Below are positions 61,384 through 64,000 of a stretch of DNA of 64,000 nucleotides, piece after piece (positions within the stretch are counted from its first letter, which is position 1; every line of letters begins with the position of its first letter). Under the pieces are notes generated by a model. The model saw only the letters and a program-made list of their open reading frames with translations. It did no database searches and was not told the origin of the DNA. This DNA is from Streptomyces griseoviridis (GTDB taxonomy: Bacteria; Actinomycetota; Actinomycetes; Streptomycetales; Streptomycetaceae), in assembly GCA_014649155.1 (NCBI GenBank), contig BMSM01000004.1, positions 248,001-312,000 on the forward strand, in the 5' to 3' direction. A program made the position numbers and the translations under genes.

Positions 61384-62463
61384 TCAGGCGGTCAGCCAGG
61401 ACCGCAGGCGCTCCTCGCCGGCGAGGATCTTGGCGACCTCGACGCGTTCGTCGCGCTTGTGGGCCAGGTGCGGATCGCCGGGGCCGTAGTTGACCGCGGG
61501 GACGCCGAGCGCGGCGAAGCGGGAGACGTCCGTCCAGCCGTACTTGGGCTGCGGGGTGCCGCCGACCGCCTCGATGAAGGCCGCGGCGGCCGGGTGGGAC
61601 AGGCCGGGCAGGGCGGCGCCGCTGTGGTCGTCGACGACGAACTCCGCCACCCCGCAGCCGGCGAAGACCTCCCGGACGTGGGCGAGGGCCTCCTCGGGCG
61701 TACGGTCCGGGGCGTAGCGGAAGTTGACGGTGACCACGCACTCGTCGGGGATGACGTTGCCGGCCACTCCGCCGCAGATCCCGACCGCGTTGAGGCCCTC
61801 GCGGTACTCCAGGCCGTCGATCGTCGGGTACCGGGGCTCGTAGGCGGCGAGCCGGGCGAGGATCGGGGCGGCCGCGTGGATGGCGTTGGAGCCCATCCAG
61901 CTCCGCGCGGAGTGCGCGCGCTCCCCGGCGGTCCTCAGCAGTACCCGCAGGGTGCCCTGGCAGCCGCCCTCGACCTGGCCGTCGGAGGGTTCGAGCAGCA
62001 CCGCGAAGTCCCCCTCCAGCCACTCCGGGTGGGCCGCGGCCACGTGCCCCAGCCCGTTGCGGTCGGCGGCGACCTCCTCGTTGTCGTAGAAGACGAAGGT
62101 CAGGTCGCGGTTGGGGGCCGGGACGGTGGCGGCGATGCGCAGCTGTACGGCGACGCCCGCCTTCATGTCGCAGGTGCCGCAGCCCCACAGCACGCCGTCC
62201 TCGTCGAGCCGGGAGGGGACGTTGTCCGCGATCGGCACGGTGTCGATGTGCCCGGCGAGGATCACCCGCTGCGCGCGGCCGAGGCGGGTGCGGGCCACCA
62301 CGTTGTTGCCGTGCCGGTCGACCGTGAGGTGCGGCAGGGCGCGCAGCGCGTGCTCGATCGCGTCGGCGAGGGGCTTCTCGGAGCCGCTCTCGGAGGGGAA
62401 GTCGACGAGCCGGGCGGTCAGCTCGGCGGCGTCCAGCGTGAGGTCAAGCGGGGTGTCGGCCAT
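61384..62463 (-). CDS. dapE: DapE, succinyl-diaminopimelate desuccinylase
   Basis: 359 residues. GHIDTVPI (metal-binding His/Asp near 72-74), GTCDMKAG (about 97-104), [15 protein letters not shown] (catalytic Glu near 130) and HKRDERVEV near the end. Actinobacterial DapE sequence pattern (Rv1202). Makes LL-diaminopimelate for lysine and cell-wall peptidoglycan. Divergent from the lysozyme-like gene. Confidence 0.92.
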   Translation of the reverse strand: MADTPLDLTLDAAELTARLVDFPSESGSEKPLADAIEHALRALPHLTVDRHGNNVVARTRLGRAQRVILAGHIDTVPIADNVPSRLDEDGVLWGCGTCDMKAGVAVQLRIAATVPAPNRDLTFVFYDNEEVAADRNGLGHVAAAHPEWLEGDFAVLLEPSDGQVEGGCQGTLRVLLRTAGERAHSARSWMGSNAIHAAAPILARLAAYEPRYPTIDGLEYREGLNAVGICGGVAGNVIPDECVVTVNFRYAPDRTPEEALAHVREVFAGCGVAEFVVDDHSGAALPGLSHPAAAAFIEAVGGTPQPKYGWTDVSRFAALGVPAVNYGPGDPHLAHKRDERVEVAKILAGEERLRSWLTA

Positions 62464-62547
62464 GGCCCGACCCTAACGCCCCGGTCCTTTCGGGCACCGC
62501 TCGTGCCTGACCGGACATCGAATGTGCCCTCAAGTACCTTGTACCGC

Positions 62548-63555
62548 GTGCTAGAACCGCCCCCCACCAGCAAGTACCGAGGCCGTCTGCTCCGTTTCGG
62601 GGCGGCCCTGACGGTGCTGACCGCGCTCGCCGGTTATCTCCTGATGCAGTACCTCACCGCGGGCACCGGCGGGTCGGACTGCGCCGTCGTCTCGGCGGAC
62701 GGTGACGGCGAGGAGTACGACTTCGCCCCGGAGCAGGCGGTGAACGCGGCGACCGTCACCGCCGTCGGCACCGCGCGCGGCCTGCCCGAACGGGCCGTGA
62801 CGATCGCCCTGGCCACCGCGCTCCAGGAATCGGCGCTGCACAACATCGGCCACGGCGACCGGGACTCGCTCGGCCTGTTCCAGCAGCGGCCCTCCCAGGG
62901 CTGGGGCACCCCTCGGCAGATCATGGACCCGACCTACGCGGCCGGGAAGTTCTACGACCACCTGGTCGAGGTGCCCGGTTACACGCGGCTGCCGCTGACC
63001 GTCGCCGCCCAGCGGGTGCAGCGCAGCGGCTTCCCCGAGGCGTACGCCCGGCACGAGCGGCAGGCCGCGCTGCTCGCGGCGGCGCTGACCGGCCGGAGCG
63101 CGGCCACCCTGACCTGCGCGGGACGCCCGTCCGCCACCCCGGCCGGCGGCCCGGACGGGGTGCGGGCGGCGCTGGTGCGGGACTTCGGGCGCGGGGTGCT
63201 CCGGCCGGGCGGGGCGGGGTCGGGGGCGGGCACCGCCCCGGTGGCGCTGTCCGCGCGGTCCGCCGGGGCCGCGCGGTCGGGCCCGGCGGTGCCGGTCGTG
63301 GTGAGCGGTCCGGACGGGCGGGCGGTGACGCTGCCCGTGTCCCCCGGTGCGCCGGACCGGGACCGGCGGCGCGGGTGGCAGCTCGCGCACTGGGCGGTGG
63401 CCAACGCCTCCGCGCTGCACCTCGAACGGGTGGTGTACGCGGGCCGCGAGTGGACCGCCGGAACCGTCGGGGGCCGGTGGCGGCCGCTGGGGGCGTCCGG
63501 TGCGCGGGGTACCGAGCGGGGCGGCGGAGCGGTCCGGATCGTCACCGCGCGGTAG
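62548..63555 (+). CDS. Lysozyme-like membrane protein of actinobacteria
   Basis: About 335 residues from GTG 62548 (GTG 62524 is an alternative; no clear ribosome site). A membrane segment (FGAALTVLTALAGYLLMQYL, about 17-36), then ATALQESALHNI, DSLGLFQQRPSQGWGTPRQI and KFYDHLVEVPGY, the pattern of a goose-type lysozyme/transglycosylase fold with Glu in ALQES as the likely catalytic residue. A disordered region and a C-terminal beta domain follow. Databases often call such proteins heavy metal transporter, which the sequence does not support. Confidence 0.8.
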   Translation: MLEPPPTSKYRGRLLRFGAALTVLTALAGYLLMQYLTAGTGGSDCAVVSADGDGEEYDFAPEQAVNAATVTAVGTARGLPERAVTIALATALQESALHNIGHGDRDSLGLFQQRPSQGWGTPRQIMDPTYAAGKFYDHLVEVPGYTRLPLTVAAQRVQRSGFPEAYARHERQAALLAAALTGRSAATLTCAGRPSATPAGGPDGVRAALVRDFGRGVLRPGGAGSGAGTAPVALSARSAGAARSGPAVPVVVSGPDGRAVTLPVSPGAPDRDRRRGWQLAHWAVANASALHLERVVYAGREWTAGTVGGRWRPLGASGARGTERGGGAVRIVTAR

Positions 63556-63760
63556 TGCGAGCCGTCATCCGGACGGCTGACCCGTACGGTCTCCCGGCGG
63601 CGCGGCGGGCGGCTTTCCGCCCGGTGATCCGCCGGGGCGCCGGAATCCTTGGGAACACGGGGCCGTAAGGATTCGGCAGACTTTCCGACCGGAGCCTTTT
63701 GCCCGTTTTTCTGCGCACCCGATAATGCGACGCATTGCCAACTCTTTACGTCGGGCCGCC

Positions 63761-63789
63761 GCAACCTTCCCCGCCTTCGAGCGGTAGTC
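63761..63789 (+). promoter_or_regulatory. ECF-like promoter before the secreted-protein gene
   Basis: GCAACC (63761-63766) and GGTAGTC (63783-63789) with 16 bases between fit the shape of ECF-type sites, about 60 bases before the ATG. A tandem ACCGTTGACTC repeat (63815-63835) lies between. The rest of this 295-base gap shows no gene. Confidence 0.4.
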
Positions 63790-63850
63790 ACTGCGTCCGC
63801 CAGGACCGCATCACCGTTGACTCACCGTTGACTTCCGTCGAAGGAGCATC

Positions 63851-64000
63851 ATGTCCCTCCCCCTGACCCGCCGGATCGCCCGTGCCGCGCTGCTCGTCGC
63901 TGCGGGAGCGGCCGCCGGGGTCGGTGCGGCCGGCTCCGCCAGCGCGGCCGCGGAGCTGCCGGCCACCCCGAACCTCAGCGGGCTGACCGCCCTGGACGGG
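63851..64000 (+). CDS. Secreted protein, 3' end cut by the window
   Basis: ATG 63851 with AAGGAG four bases upstream. The 50 visible residues begin with a signal peptide: basic start LTRRIARA, hydrophobic core LLVAAGAAAGVGAAG, and an Ala-rich SASA cleavage site about residue 32. The mature part starts ELPATPNLSGLTALDG. Too little remains to name a family. Confidence 0.8.
   Translation, partial: MSLPLTRRIARAALLVAAGAAAGVGAAGSASAAAELPATPNLSGLTALDG

Overview
This is high-GC actinobacterial DNA, almost certainly a Streptomyces chromosome core. Codons end mostly in G or C, GTG starts are common, and spaces between convergent genes carry long perfect GC stems. The genes are typical of Streptomyces: a WblC-type WhiB protein, AdnAB, MoeZ, paired Slp/Tap-like lipoproteins, mycoredoxin and DivIVA- and DUF-type actinobacterial proteins. 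I recognise no rRNA, tRNA, intact transposon, prophage or CRISPR. Both ends cut genes: an ABC1 kinase on the left and a secreted protein on the right.

0-16 kb: an ABC1/AarF-like kinase; wblC with a small coupled partner and a long leader that looks like an attenuator (own promoter, 106-codon upstream reading frame, hairpin, intrinsic terminator); uvrD2; mycoredoxin; nudC; an M20 dipeptidase; the helicase-nuclease pair adnA-adnB; an alkyltransferase-like protein. Apart from the dipeptidase and the alkyltransferase-like gene, this order resembles the whiB7-uvrD2-mrx1-nudC-adnAB region of mycobacteria and is a DNA repair, redox and drug-response neighbourhood.

16-32 kb: a MprF-like flippase fused to a kinase-like middle; two tandem Slp-type lipoprotein peptidases; moeZ; then a minus-strand group (PelF-like glycosyltransferase, membrane protein, SDR epimerase, spherulin-4-like glycosidase) that I read as a possible Pel-like exopolysaccharide locus. 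Its glycosidase is interrupted by a frameshift in a run of seven G. A DUF3152 metalloprotease-like protein and an alpha/beta hydrolase follow.

32-45 kb: a small acidic protein, TetR regulator, DUF3107, a ferritin-like protein, a DEAD-box helicase with a long repetitive basic tail, a hydrolase whose C-terminus is encoded by an inverted-repeat element, NYN-domain protein, MarC, PHP phosphoesterase, a zinc-ribbon protein, an MFS exporter and a SUFU-domain protein. Two intergenic arrays of CGTACG-rich short tandem repeats lie at about 19.1 and 33.7 kb.

45-64 kb: corA behind a long structured leader with a possible 15-codon leader peptide; a lipoprotein; an MgtE-N/CBS protein without a channel; DUF1003; mrp; tatB; an HtrA protease, anti-sigma factor and ECF sigma factor; an O-methyltransferase whose only sensible start is ATT; DUF3117; an enoyl-CoA hydratase; tag; a DivIVA-like protein; folP2; a LOG-family protein; dapE; a lysozyme-like membrane protein. 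The order matches the Rv1202-Rv1239c region of M. tuberculosis (dapE, LOG, folP2, tagA, sigE-rseA-htrA-tatB, mrp, corA), so this half is ancient conserved actinobacterial core with envelope-stress and cell-wall functions. Start codons are chosen from Shine-Dalgarno position and family length and were not tested.
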